From positions 148,573 to 212,572 of the forward strand of contig JAIOPK010000017.1 of assembly GCA_021413945.1 (NCBI GenBank): 64,000 nucleotides of DNA. Reading direction: 5' to 3'. This DNA comes from Candidatus Uhrbacteria bacterium. Its GTDB lineage: Bacteria; Patescibacteriota; Patescibacteriia; 2-12-FULL-60-25. Positions 19,381 through 29,008 of the stretch are shown here, one piece after another. Positions within the stretch are counted from its first letter, which is position 1. Each line of letters opens with the position of its first letter. A program made the position numbers and the translations under genes. Below the pieces are notes generated by a model. The model searched no databases. It saw only the letters and a list, made by a program, of their open reading frames with translations, and was not told the DNA's origin.

Positions 19381-20382
19381 TTAAGGAAGTTGTAGATGTT
19401 TCAGATAATGGACGAACGGACGCTCAAAATGGTGCTTGCTACGCAGACATTGGTCAATGACGTCGAGCAACGGCGTTTTGACTTTGAGCCTCCGAGCAAG
19501 TTTGACGGCTAAAGCCGTTGCCGCGATACCCTCGACCGTCCCGAGTTTCAAGTCTGCCGGGTTTTTACTCTTGGAACCGACCAACCGCTCGCCATACGTC
19601 CGATTTCTTCCGTGCGGGCTCATTCCGCTCACAATGAGATCCCCGAGCCCGGCCAATCCGGTCGCGGTATCGACATGACCGCCGGCATTCAGGATCAAGT
19701 GCTCCATCTCGTCTACCGCTAAAGCGAGGACCATCGCCTTGGCATTGGTTTGATAGTCGAGGCCATCGCACATTCCGAGCGCAATAGCATAGGTATTCTT
19801 GAGCGCCGACGCATAACCGACGCCAAGCAAATCCATCGACGTTGCGCATTTCACGGTGTGTGTTTCCAGTAGGCGCTTCACGCGCTGGATGGCGGCTTTG
19901 TCGCGCCCGGCTACGACAAATCCGGTCGGGGAACCCTTGGTCATGTCTTTTCCAATAGCGGGTCCGCCAAGCGTACAGACGAGTTTTCGGAGCGGGCTCG
20001 GCAACACATTTGCCTCGCTCAACACGATCGGCTTGAGTGTATTTCCATCGAGTCCTTTGGTGACGCTTGCGATCGATTTGATCTTGCGGCTGAGAAACGG
20101 AGCGGCCAACCGCATCACATCCATAACCGCAAAAGACGGAATCGCGACAAACACATCCTCCGCGCCGTTGAGTACGTGCGCAAGATCGCTCGAAGCCGAG
20201 ATATTCTTCGGAAATCGATGACCGGCCAAGTATCTTGTATTGTAGGAATTCTTCCGAATATCTTCCTCGACATCCGCCTCGATGCAATACAGTCGAACAG
20301 GCCGTTTATGACGCGCCAGATTCAGCGCTAACGCCGAAGCCATATTCCCCGCACCCAGAATCGCGATCGGAGCTTTGTTCAT
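19381..20382 (-). CDS. gpsA: NAD(P)-dependent glycerol-3-phosphate dehydrogenase
   Basis: ILGAGNMASALALNLA; GGPAIGKD; ALKNTYAIALGMCDGL; GLGDLIVS. Confidence 0.93.
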   Translation of the reverse strand: MNKAPIAILGAGNMASALALNLARHKRPVRLYCIEADVEEDIRKNSYNTRYLAGHRFPKNISASSDLAHVLNGAEDVFVAIPSFAVMDVMRLAAPFLSRKIKSIASVTKGLDGNTLKPIVLSEANVLPSPLRKLVCTLGGPAIGKDMTKGSPTGFVVAGRDKAAIQRVKRLLETHTVKCATSMDLLGVGYASALKNTYAIALGMCDGLDYQTNAKAMVLALAVDEMEHLILNAGGHVDTATGLAGLGDLIVSGMSPHGRNRTYGERLVGSKSKNPADLKLGTVEGIAATALAVKLARRLKVKTPLLDVIDQCLRSKHHFERPFVHYLKHLQLP

Positions 20383-20403
20383 GGCCCAAAGTATAAACGA
20401 ACA

Positions 20404-20433
20404 CCGCCCCCAGCGCGAGTGCGTTGGGGGCGG
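20404..20433 (-). terminator. Terminator of 20439-21314 gene
   Basis: ccgcccccagcgcgagtgcgttgggggcgg. Confidence 0.7.
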
Positions 20434-20438
20434 GCAGA

Positions 20439-21314
20439 TCAGAGTCCGAATTTGAATTGGAATACCCACTTTGTCCCAAAGGCCAGGAGTTCACGGCTCT
20501 CCTCGGTGTCGACGCCGTAGAGTCTGCACTCGACGATGCTGTCTCGCATCTCGTCCGCGAGTCCTTTGGCCCGTCGGATGAGAAGCGGCGAGGCATCGCC
20601 TTTGAAGTTGTGATACGGCTCGCGCGGTCCCTGGAAAAAGAACTCGTTGAGCACGCCTTCGAGGCTCTTCAGATGCTGCCGACATTCCGCGGCTACACGT
20701 TCTCGCTCCTCGATGACGCGCTTCTGCAGAGGTTCGTTGTGAAACGCGTATCCGAGCTTCTGCGTCAGGCTGTAGAAGAAGTTGAAGCGATCGCGCGGCG
20801 TGCTGTCGCCATCGCTCTTCTCCTTGGAAGGGAGTAGCCGCTTTGCGACATCTTTGTCGCCACAGACGATGAACGCCTTCGACGACCCGAGCAACCGATG
20901 CATGGGCATCTTCAGCTCGAGCGTCTCCTGTCCCTTGGTCTCCATGTTCTGGAGCAAGGGGTGTCCCGCATCGTTCCAGACGATGAACTTCCGGCAGTCC
21001 ATCTTCCAGTGCCCATTGGGCAGGAGGTCGATGCCGCCGGCGTCGACGACGGCGAGCACGAGATGTTCGACGTCCTCGCGCTCGCGCATGAGCACGAGCG
21101 TCGGTCCTGTCCGCAGGCTCATCTGAGCGATGAAAGTATCGATCAGATCAGCGGCCTTCTTGGCCTCGGCGACGGTATCCTCGTGAAGAATTCCGTACTC
21201 GTACGAACTGACGTGGCTCTGGGACCGAATGCGCTTCCGCGTATTCGTGAGCTCCCGAACCGCGTTCTTCTGCGCTGTCTCCAGCGACTTGGTAAAGGAC
21301 GACTTCTTGGCCAT
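20439..21314 (-). CDS. Hypothetical protein (monocistronic)
   Basis: ATG at 21314 after GGAGG; promoter TTGCAG-N17-TAGGAT upstream. Confidence 0.65.
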   Translation of the reverse strand: MAKKSSFTKSLETAQKNAVRELTNTRKRIRSQSHVSSYEYGILHEDTVAEAKKAADLIDTFIAQMSLRTGPTLVLMREREDVEHLVLAVVDAGGIDLLPNGHWKMDCRKFIVWNDAGHPLLQNMETKGQETLELKMPMHRLLGSSKAFIVCGDKDVAKRLLPSKEKSDGDSTPRDRFNFFYSLTQKLGYAFHNEPLQKRVIEERERVAAECRQHLKSLEGVLNEFFFQGPREPYHNFKGDASPLLIRRAKGLADEMRDSIVECRLYGVDTEESRELLAFGTKWVFQFKFGL

Positions 21315-21401
21315 GAATCCTCCGCGCCCTGATCCTAGAAGCAAGGTCGATTTTCTGCAAACGAAGGCCGCCCGCGACATGTTTGTCGCGGGCGGTCAGG
21401 T

Positions 21402-21770
21402 TCAGCGCTTGCGCAGCGGTGGCGGGATGGCCGGCGCGATCTTCTTCTTGCGCGTGATGCGGAAGACGTTGTCCTCGCGCGGCTCGAACTCGACAGGCTC
21501 TGCGAGCCCGGCGGGACCGTCGAAGCCGAGCTTCAGATTCAGCACATAGGCCTTGGCCGGCCTCGGGAACGCCTGGAGCGCTCGCAGGAGACCTGCGGCG
21601 ACGAGTGGGTCGTCGAAGCGCATGTCGATCTGATCGGTCTCGAGCTGGCTGAAGCGCTTGGCGACTTCCTTCTCGAGCATCGGAATGAGCACATCCGCAC
21701 TCACGAGAGTGACTTGCGGAATCATGCTGTTGCGTGAGCGACCAGGCAGAGTCTTGCTGTTGGCCATCAT
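21402..21770 (-). CDS. Hypothetical protein (monocistronic)
   Basis: SD ctttGGAGGAGA; promoter TTGACG-N17-TACGAC; terminator gcccgcgacaaacatgtcgcgggc downstream. Confidence 0.6.
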   Translation of the reverse strand: MMANSKTLPGRSRNSMIPQVTLVSADVLIPMLEKEVAKRFSQLETDQIDMRFDDPLVAAGLLRALQAFPRPAKAYVLNLKLGFDGPAGLAEPVEFEPREDNVFRITRKKKIAPAIPPPLRKR

Positions 21771-21845
21771 TCTCCTCCAAAGGTTGCGTCGAGCTGAGCT
21801 CGATTGCGCCTCGGTCGTATCACAGATCGACGTCTGCGTCAATCC

Positions 21846-22508
21846 CTACTTCCTCGTCGGCTGACCATGCTTGGCGACGTACGCGGCGCCGTGTCCGAGC
21901 TCGACGTTGATGTGCATACCGGCGTCGCAAAGCGGACAACGATCCGCCGCCCACGTCTCGAGATCCATCGTCACGAGTTGAACCAGCTTGGGTACGCCGA
22001 GTGATCCGGCCGTGACGCGTCCGCGATTGCATAGCGCGGAGACTCCGATTACGGTCCCGCCAAAGCCGCGCACGGCCTCGATCGTTCCGCGCACCGAACT
22101 TCCCGTCGTGATGATGTCCTCGACGACGAGCACGCGCCGGTCCGTGATGTACCTGTCGTACCCGCGCTTGATAACGAACCGGCCGTCGCCGTCCTCGCCT
22201 TTGTCGGCAAAGACGGATCGAATGCGCCGTCCATCAAGTGCAAGAAAATGCGCCGCGCAATGCGAGAGCACGACCCCGCCGATCGCCGGACCGATGACGG
22301 TCTCCACGAGCTCCTCGGGAGCATGCTTGTCGTCCCGGAAGGGGAGCGCCAAGTCGATGCACAGGCTCGCGACAGCCTTTGCGTCGGTGTACACCTCGTC
22401 CTTGTTGATGTACTTGCCTGAGTGATGCCCCGCCTTGAGCACAAAGTGCCCATCGAGAATCACCCCATTCTGCCGCAAGATCGTTTCCGGGTTCTCTTCC
22501 GCCGTCAT
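21846..22508 (-). CDS. pyrE: Orotate phosphoribosyltransferase
   Basis: FVLKAGHHSGKYINKD; VLVVEDIITTGSSVRGTIEA PRPP motif. Confidence 0.88.
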   Translation of the reverse strand: MTAEENPETILRQNGVILDGHFVLKAGHHSGKYINKDEVYTDAKAVASLCIDLALPFRDDKHAPEELVETVIGPAIGGVVLSHCAAHFLALDGRRIRSVFADKGEDGDGRFVIKRGYDRYITDRRVLVVEDIITTGSSVRGTIEAVRGFGGTVIGVSALCNRGRVTAGSLGVPKLVQLVTMDLETWAADRCPLCDAGMHINVELGHGAAYVAKHGQPTRK

Positions 22509-22590
22509 GCTTCCTCCAAAGGTGCGCCAGAACCTTAGCGATATCCAAGCCTTGTCGCAAGTTAGGTTTTAGGCTAATCTCGCCCCGTCC

Positions 22591-22665
22591 GCATTCGTAG
22601 TGAAATGGATATCACCACTGCCTTCGAAGCAGTTATTGGGGGTTCGAATCCCTCCGAATGCACCA
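22591..22665 (+). tRNA. tRNA-Arg(UCG), CCA encoded
   Basis: GCATTCG..CGAATGC-A-CCA; ACTGC-CTTCGAA-GCAGT anticodon arm. Confidence 0.9.
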
Positions 22666-22668
22666 TAC

Positions 22669-22698
22669 AAAACACCCGCCAATCGGCGGGTGTTTTGT
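22669..22698. terminator. Bidirectional terminator (tRNA-Arg / rnc)
   Basis: aaaacacccgccaatcggcgggtgtttt. Confidence 0.85.
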
Positions 22699-23429
22699 TA
22701 TTTTTCGATCTCTTTCTTTGTAGGCGCCGTTCTCCATCCCTTGGCATCCAATCCCGCCTCCGCCGCCGAAACCTGCGCCTCCTGCTTGCTCGTGCCTTTG
22801 CCGACAGCGACCATCTCTCTTCCGAGATACACGCCGATCGTAAATTCTTTCGCATGATCCGGTCCGCTTTCTTCGAGCACCTTGTACGTAGGCGTTGTCC
22901 CAAGTAATTCTTGTGCCGTCTCTTGGAACTTACTCTTGGCATCGACATACGACTCATCCTCGAGAATCTTTTTCAGATGCGAGAGAATGTAGGCCGTAAT
23001 AAATTTTTCCGCCGCCTCCGTACCGCCATCGAGGTAAATCGCGCCGATGATCGCTTCGATCGCGTTCGCAAGAATGTATAATCGTGCTTTGGAGTTTTTA
23101 TCCTTCGCCTCGCCCTTGCTCATTAAAATATATTCTTCGAATTGAAGATTGCGAGCAATACCGGCCAGCGTAATCGCATTCACGAGTGCCGCGCGCCAGT
23201 TGGTCAAATCTCCCTCATCATTCGCATACGTCTTAAAAAGATATTCCGTAACGATCAATTCAAGAACCGCGTCTCCGAGGAACTCGAGACGTTCATTGTG
23301 CGGATAGGGATGGTCGGCGTTCTCGTTCAGGAACGATCGGTGCGTGAGTGCCTGCAGGAGGAACGAGCGGTCACGGAAGGCGTGCCCCAGTCGTTCTTCC
23401 AGCGGGCCGAGGTCCGGAAGTGTCGGCAT
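22698..23429 (-). CDS. rnc: Ribonuclease III
   Basis: NERLEFLGDAVLELIVTEYLF; dsRBD C-terminus. Confidence 0.96.
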   Translation of the reverse strand: MPTLPDLGPLEERLGHAFRDRSFLLQALTHRSFLNENADHPYPHNERLEFLGDAVLELIVTEYLFKTYANDEGDLTNWRAALVNAITLAGIARNLQFEEYILMSKGEAKDKNSKARLYILANAIEAIIGAIYLDGGTEAAEKFITAYILSHLKKILEDESYVDAKSKFQETAQELLGTTPTYKVLEESGPDHAKEFTIGVYLGREMVAVGKGTSKQEAQVSAAEAGLDAKGWRTAPTKKEIEK

Positions 23430-23432
23430 AAA

Positions 23433-23942
23433 TTACATGTTATTGATTTGGGAGTTGTCGTGTTTGATCTCGTCCTTTTCTGTCGGTTCTTTTTTCTCTC
23501 TTGGTTTGTCTGAATCTTTTGTCACGCCCTGTGCGACTTGGTCTCGGTACACGGCCCCAAGAACTCCGTTGACGAATTTACCGCTCGATTCTCCGCCAAA
23601 TGTTTTGGCGAGCTCGATCGCTTCGTTAATCGCTACCTTGCTCGGAATGTCATGATTGAACAAGAGCTCGTAGACGCCGATGCGCAGAACGTTGCGGTCG
23701 ACCGTCGTAATCTTGGCCAAAGGCCAGTCCGGAGCGAACTTGGTGATGGTTGCATCGATAGCATCCTGATTCTTGATCACGCCATCGACGATACCCGTCG
23801 CAAACTCTGTTTCATCAAACGCTTTGGCGAATTCGACGATATTTCGTTCGATCAGTCCATGCGCATCGCGCGATCCGCCATAAAAATCCCACTCATACAA
23901 AGATTGCATGGCGAGGGCTCGGGCGAGATGGCGATTAGACAT
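23433..23942 (-). CDS. nusB: Transcription antitermination factor NusB
   Basis: [44 protein letters not shown]. Confidence 0.93.
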   Translation of the reverse strand: MSNRHLARALAMQSLYEWDFYGGSRDAHGLIERNIVEFAKAFDETEFATGIVDGVIKNQDAIDATITKFAPDWPLAKITTVDRNVLRIGVYELLFNHDIPSKVAINEAIELAKTFGGESSGKFVNGVLGAVYRDQVAQGVTKDSDKPREKKEPTEKDEIKHDNSQINNM

Positions 23943-23977
23943 AGGAGCAAAGGTGCAACGATCGGGTGGGGAAGGGC

Positions 23978-24277
23978 TTACGCTTTCTTGGCTTTTACCT
24001 TGGGCCCTGCAGTCTCTTTCTTGTGATCGTGCCCTTCATGTTCATCGTGCTTGTGTTCTGCCTTAGGCTTCGTTTTTTCAAGCATCTTAGCGAGTTTTCG
24101 CTCGCGACCCTTCACGTGAATTTCGACGCCGTTATATTCCGTAGCGCCGGGGGCGGCACGGTGCATGCGGTGGGTACGGCCGGCCTTGTCGGTCGTAAGA
24201 GAAGGCTTAGTTAACGCAAAATGTGAGGCGCGGCGGCGCTTGTGTGAGCTGGTTCGGCGATGGCCAGGAAGTCCCAT
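23978..24277 (-). CDS. rpmF: 50S ribosomal protein L32 with extended charged/His-rich C-terminus
   Basis: [22 protein letters not shown]..; L32-like N-terminus; tail [13 protein letters not shown]. Confidence 0.8.
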   Translation of the reverse strand: MGLPGHRRTSSHKRRRASHFALTKPSLTTDKAGRTHRMHRAAPGATEYNGVEIHVKGRERKLAKMLEKTKPKAEHKHDEHEGHDHKKETAGPKVKAKKA

Positions 24278-24371
24278 ATCAGATAAATCAGTGAATTGAT
24301 GCTTTAAGTCTAGCAAAAAGCCGTTTTTTTTGCAAGGTTTCGATCATTATGTGTATACTTTGCCCCAACCT

Positions 24372-24959
24372 ATGGAACAAACCCTTGTATTGATCAAGCC
24401 AGACGGCGTCCAGCGCGGCTTAATTGGCAATATTATCAGCCGTTTTGAGCAAGTCGGACTCAAAATTGTCGCCATGAAGATGGTTCATGCGGAACAGGAG
24501 GACGTCGACCAGCATTATGCGTTGACGGAAGAATGGATGATGGCTGTCTTTACCAAAGCAAAGGCTAAGTACGATGCGGAGGGAAAAACGTTTCCTTACA
24601 CCGATCACAAGGCTTATGGCGGCGAGATCAAGCGCGGCTTGGTCGACTTTCTCCGCTCATCGCCGATTGTTGCTCTCGTCCTTGAAGGCGAGATGGCCGT
24701 CTCACTCGTTCGCAAGCTTGTCGGCGCCACCGAACCGGCATCCTCGCCGGCCGGCACCATCCGCGGCGACTTCTCGCATGACACGTACGCGCTCTCCAAC
24801 GAGCAGAGCCGTCCACTGCGCAACCTGATTCACGCATCCGGAAATGTCGAGGAGGCAAAAAATGAAATGGCGATCTGGTTCACCGATGTCGAGCTCCACA
24901 AGTACGAGCACGTCAACGATCGCGTGCAGTACGACGCCAAGTGGTTCTTGCCGGAATAA
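24372..24959 (+). CDS. ndk: Nucleoside diphosphate kinase (long form)
   Basis: MEQTLVLIKPDGVQRGLIGNIISRFEQVGLKIVAMKM; NLIHASGNVEEAKNEMAIWF. Confidence 0.92.
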   Translation: MEQTLVLIKPDGVQRGLIGNIISRFEQVGLKIVAMKMVHAEQEDVDQHYALTEEWMMAVFTKAKAKYDAEGKTFPYTDHKAYGGEIKRGLVDFLRSSPIVALVLEGEMAVSLVRKLVGATEPASSPAGTIRGDFSHDTYALSNEQSRPLRNLIHASGNVEEAKNEMAIWFTDVELHKYEHVNDRVQYDAKWFLPE

Positions 24960-24981
24960 AGCAACGTATCGGAAACGGAGA

Positions 24982-25007
24982 TCCCCGCTCTTGCGGGGAT
25001 TTTTGTT
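24982..25007 (+). terminator. ndk terminator
   Basis: atccccgctcttgcggggatttttgt. Confidence 0.85.
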
Positions 25008-25038
25008 TACTCGCCACATGTGCAATACTTATAAAGAA

Positions 25039-26307
25039 ATGGAACGTCTCAGAAAGTTTTTCAAATCATTAGGACCGGGGCTCGTGAGCGGCGCCTCGGA
25101 TGACGACCCGTCAGGCATCGCGACCTATATGCAGGCCGGTGCCGCATTTGGCCTCGGTCTTTTATGGACGCTTGTGCTGACTCTGCCGCTCATGATCGCC
25201 GTTCAAGAAGCGAGCGCGCGTCTGGCGCTCGTGACCAAGCACGGGTATGTCAAAAACCTGAAAGGACGTGTCTGGGCTCCGCTGCTCTGGATCGGCGTTG
25301 CGTTATTTGCGTGCGTGAACATGTTCAATCTTGGAGCGGACCTGGAGTTTATGGCCGCTTCGGCATCCATGCTGTACCCGCTGCCCAACTGGCTCTGGCT
25401 CTCGATCTTTGTCGCGACAACATTGCTGCTTCAGATATTCCTGACATACAAGCAGTACGCAAAATATTTAAAGTGGCTGTGTCTGTTTTTGCTTGCGTAC
25501 GTCGCGGTCGCATTCACGATCAAGATCGATTGGCCGGCCGTTGCCTACGCGACTTTTGTTCCGAGCTTTCAGCTAACAAGCGAATTCGGATTGCTTTTTG
25601 CCGTTCTCGGAACGACGATCTCGCCCTACTTGATGGTTTGGCAGGCCGCACAGGAGGTAGAGCAGGACAAACAGGACCTAGTCGATGGATGCGGCGGCAA
25701 TGAAGAACACTCGACGAAGACGTGTAATATCGACGATCAGCTCCATGTGCGCCGGATGGATGTCGGAATCGGCATGACCGCCTCCAACGTCGTCGCTTGG
25801 TTCATTATCGTGACGGCGGCCTTTGTGTTGTCCGCCCACGGGATACATGAGATCACATCGCCGGCCGAGGCGGCGCTCGTGCTCGAGCCTATTGCCGGTA
25901 AGTACGCTTTCCTACTATTCACGGTAGGAATCATCGGGACGGGCTTGCTTGCCGTGCCGATCCTTTCCGGATCCGCTGCATACGCAATCGCCTCCGTCAC
26001 CGGGCTAAAACGATACGGCTTGAGCAAGACATGGAGGCAGGCTCCTGTTTTTTACCTTATTTTGATCGCCGTAACGTTAGCGGGCGCACTAAGCGCCTCA
26101 TTTGGCTTGAACCCGGTGCGCGCATTGATTTACGCCGCCCTCGGTAACGCCCTCCTTGCTCCCGTACTCATTCTTTCCATTATTTTATTGACGAGCAACA
26201 AGAAATTGATGGGCCGATTCGTGAATGGACGTGTTTCGACCGTCCTGTTATGGATGACGTTCTCGATCATGAGCGCCGCCATCCTATTTTGGTTCATTCT
26301 GAACTGA
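25039..26307 (+). CDS. Nramp-family divalent metal transporter
   Basis: GPGLVSGASDDDPSGIATYMQAGAAFG (DPSGxxT motif), multiple TM helices. Confidence 0.9.
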   Translation: MERLRKFFKSLGPGLVSGASDDDPSGIATYMQAGAAFGLGLLWTLVLTLPLMIAVQEASARLALVTKHGYVKNLKGRVWAPLLWIGVALFACVNMFNLGADLEFMAASASMLYPLPNWLWLSIFVATTLLLQIFLTYKQYAKYLKWLCLFLLAYVAVAFTIKIDWPAVAYATFVPSFQLTSEFGLLFAVLGTTISPYLMVWQAAQEVEQDKQDLVDGCGGNEEHSTKTCNIDDQLHVRRMDVGIGMTASNVVAWFIIVTAAFVLSAHGIHEITSPAEAALVLEPIAGKYAFLLFTVGIIGTGLLAVPILSGSAAYAIASVTGLKRYGLSKTWRQAPVFYLILIAVTLAGALSASFGLNPVRALIYAALGNALLAPVLILSIILLTSNKKLMGRFVNGRVSTVLLWMTFSIMSAAILFWFILN

Positions 26308-26382
26308 TGTTCCGAGGCCTAGCCAGAATCGTCCTTTTGTGAAAATCTCAAGTCCCGCTCTTTTCATGAAAGGGATAGAACG

Positions 26383-27768
26383 ATGTCTCGTGAGAGACTT
26401 GCGCGTAAATTTCCAAGCTTGATCCATCTGCGGGCGAGCGAACTCGGCTCCATGGCCTCCGATCGTCACTCCGTCATGTACGGGGAGATCATCCGATGGC
26501 GCATGCTGTTTGAGAAGCTCGACTCGGTAGGCGCAAAGGCGGACCGCCTCGGCTGGAAGCCCGAGATCAAGATGGAGACTCTGCTCCAAACCCTCCACGA
26601 CCACTTCGTTGGCAGTCTGCGCCGTGCAAGCGGACGCAAGACCGTGCCGATGTACAAGGGGACGCCGGCTGACTTTGACCGCAACTATCCGATCTGGCGC
26701 GACGCCTGCCGCGACGTCGAGGAACTCTACGACTATCTCCTGTCGTATCTTCCGCGTCGTCTCGAGGTGCACGGCCAGAACCGCGATCTGCATCACATGC
26801 TGCGCCGTCCGGAGGAAGTTCGATCGACGCATAATCCGATCAAGCTGCTCGATGTCGCGCGCTCGCAAAAGCCCGACGATCGGGAGTTCTCCGACTGGGC
26901 TTGGGTGAGGCGATCCGCGCAGTCCAAGCTCGTACTCGCCCAATCATTCTTTGAGTATCGCCGCGCGGGCTACGCGCCGGAGACGCTCGAGGATGAGTCC
27001 GTGCTGATCAAGCGCATCTTGGAGCAAACGCTGTTCCGGCGCGGCTCCAAGGAAAAAGTGAAGATCGTCGCGGCACTCGATCGGGATCACGCATTCGCGT
27101 GCAAGACGTATCGCTACGCAGTGCCGCGCGAGTCTTCGCTTCCGTCCGACACGCAGTTCACGATTGAGACCAATCGGTATCTGCTTCGGGTCGGGGAGGG
27201 GATTCCGGTGCTGTTCTTCATCCGCCCCAAGCGCTTTCCGGTGCTGAAGGGTCTGATCAAGGACATTCGCTTTCCCCAGCTCGCCAACATCGGCGACGGG
27301 GTGGCGATGACCTTCGCTCTCGATTCGGAATCGGATGTCGATGCGGTCGTCGGTAGCGTGCGCCGCGTGCTTGTGCCCTGCCCGGGATCGGTCTGCGACC
27401 AGGATTCTAATCTCGGGCATCGGGGAGATCGCAAGCTCGACGAGCGCAACGGCTCGTCGAGCAAGCGATTCAAGGCGATGAAGTACAACGCGCTCGTCGC
27501 CGATCGCGTCGTCGAGGTGCAGTTCTCCTCGATTCGCGATTTCATCGACAGCAGGTGTCGTCACGACGACGCACATCATGGCTGCTACAAGCTCCAGCAG
27601 TACTGTCGAGACATTCTGCCCATTCTCTTCCCCGAAGCTCTCACCGATGTCCCGTGGCCTTCCGACTTTGTCACGAATGATGAAGTGACGTTGCCGCAAA
27701 CCAACGTCGACATCTGGCATCAGCTCGTGACCCATGTCCGTGCCCACGACAACAAAGGAAAGCTCTGA
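26383..27768 (+). CDS. Hypothetical protein; possible divergent RelA/SpoT-like domain
   Basis: 461-aa ORF; C-terminal RPKRFPVLKG..ANIGDGVAMTFALDSESDV..RVVEVQFSS..DDAHHGCYKLQQ. Confidence 0.6.
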   Translation: MSRERLARKFPSLIHLRASELGSMASDRHSVMYGEIIRWRMLFEKLDSVGAKADRLGWKPEIKMETLLQTLHDHFVGSLRRASGRKTVPMYKGTPADFDRNYPIWRDACRDVEELYDYLLSYLPRRLEVHGQNRDLHHMLRRPEEVRSTHNPIKLLDVARSQKPDDREFSDWAWVRRSAQSKLVLAQSFFEYRRAGYAPETLEDESVLIKRILEQTLFRRGSKEKVKIVAALDRDHAFACKTYRYAVPRESSLPSDTQFTIETNRYLLRVGEGIPVLFFIRPKRFPVLKGLIKDIRFPQLANIGDGVAMTFALDSESDVDAVVGSVRRVLVPCPGSVCDQDSNLGHRGDRKLDERNGSSSKRFKAMKYNALVADRVVEVQFSSIRDFIDSRCRHDDAHHGCYKLQQYCRDILPILFPEALTDVPWPSDFVTNDEVTLPQTNVDIWHQLVTHVRAHDNKGKL

Positions 27769-27772
27769 ACTC

Positions 27773-27814
27773 AAGCCCCGCTTCGATTCGCCTAGGCGAA
27801 TCGGACGGGGCTTT
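27773..27814 (+). terminator. Terminator
   Basis: aagccccgcttcgattcgcctaggcgaatcggacggggctt. Confidence 0.8.
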
Positions 27815-27854
27815 CGCTATTCTTTACAGTCTCTTCACAACGTGGAATTCTAAA

Positions 27855-28051
27855 GAAGGCTGGTGTGAGGATTCGGGCTAATGTTCGGTTCGTGGGATCC
27901 GGTCTGCGTATCCGTCTTGGCGGAAGGGCGACGATCCCGGGCGGCTTACCACCTCCTGCTACGACCGCGTCGGTTTATCCTGGCGCAGCCTGTCGCGGGT
28001 ACGGCTTTGGCCCCATTTGAATGAGCCGAATACCTCACGCCGGTCTTTTTT
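27855..28051 (+). ncRNA. Rod-like structured ncRNA (6S-like candidate, identity unproven)
   Basis: Long closing helix ggctggtgtgagg-attcgggct / agccgaatacctcacgccggtc, inner helix cgtatccg/cgggtacg, 3' T-run; upstream TTTACA-N17-AATTCT. Confidence 0.55.
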
Positions 28052-28094
28052 AGTACAAAAAGAAGAACGACCCCGTGAGTGAGATCGTTCTCCA

Positions 28095-28169
28095 TGGTGC
28101 CGAGAGCCAGGATCGAACTGGCGACGCAAGGATTTTCAGTCCTTCGCTCTACCACTGAGCTACCTCGGC
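28095..28169 (-). tRNA. tRNA-Phe(GAA), CCA encoded
   Basis: Minus strand gccgagg..AAGGA-CTGAAAA-TCCTT..ctcggcacca. Confidence 0.94.
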
Positions 28170-28251
28170 GTATGGTATTTTTGCTCGCAGACAGTACCAA
28201 AACCCGCTAGAAATGTGAAGAGGGAGGCCGCGTACGGGCGCCTCCCTCCAG

Positions 28252-28824
28252 TTAGCCGGCCGCATAGCGGACCGAGATCTCGTTCATGAACCTCCGGATC
28301 GGATTCTTGGCTTCCGAGAAGTCATGGAAACGGATATTGGTGATATTCGGCAGATCGTAGAGGGGATCGCCGGGCAAATGCATGCCCCTGGGTTCCTGCT
28401 GCAGCGCGAGCATCGGGATTTCGAGCATATGCACGTACATCGCGATGGCACCGCGCAGATCGTTCTGACCGTCGCGAATGATCACGACGCAGTCGGCAGT
28501 CTGAATGCTGCTAAACAGCTTGCGGAAGAAGTCTGGGATCTCCTTCCGGCGTTCACGTGCCTTGAGTGTCGTCGGATGCGACTCCGGCTCGACTAGCGTG
28601 GTCTCGCCGGGAATACCGTCGCGGGTCATCCCAAACGGGGGAGTGTTCACCCGAGGGAAGATGCCGCTCGTGCGTTGCTTGACCACAGTTCCGTAGCTTT
28701 GAAGCTCCGTGTGTACTTCCGAGTGTAGTTCACGCTGTGTCTCGATGAACCGCGCGGTCTGCCGATCCAGTTCGGTGCCGGCGGCGAGAAACTCTCGTGC
28801 GATGAGAAAAATCTGTCGAGACAT
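28252..28824 (-). CDS. Hypothetical protein, possible nucleoside-deoxyribosyltransferase/TIR-like fold
   Basis: ATG at 28824 after GAGGAGG; C-terminal ADCVVIIRDGQNDLRGAIAMYVHMLEIPMLAL. Confidence 0.55.
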   Translation of the reverse strand: MSRQIFLIAREFLAAGTELDRQTARFIETQRELHSEVHTELQSYGTVVKQRTSGIFPRVNTPPFGMTRDGIPGETTLVEPESHPTTLKARERRKEIPDFFRKLFSSIQTADCVVIIRDGQNDLRGAIAMYVHMLEIPMLALQQEPRGMHLPGDPLYDLPNITNIRFHDFSEAKNPIRRFMNEISVRYAAG

Positions 28825-28894
28825 GCGTACCTCCTCACGGAGAAAGATACCATGCTTGCGGAAAAAAAGAATTTCAAGTAAATTTTCCCCGTTC

Positions 28895-28969
28895 GCGGGT
28901 GTCGTATAATGGCTATTACCACAGGTTTCCAACCTGTTGACAGGGGTTCGATTCCCCTCACCCGCTCCA
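28895..28969 (+). tRNA. tRNA-Gly(UCC), CCA encoded
   Basis: GCGGGTG..ACAGG-TTTCCAA-CCTGT..CACCCGC-T-CCA. Confidence 0.94.
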
Positions 28970-28974
28970 ACAAA

Positions 28975-29003
28975 AACGTTCCCGATGTCGGGAACGTTTT
29001 TGT
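28975..29003. terminator. Bidirectional terminator
   Basis: aaacgttcccgatgtcgggaacgttttt. Confidence 0.85.
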
Positions 29004-29008
29004 TTGTG

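Noticed and set aside
28252-28824. Nucleoside 2-deoxyribosyltransferase assignment
   Set aside because: A single short ADCVVII..G.E-like stretch is suggestive but insufficient; kept as hypothetical.
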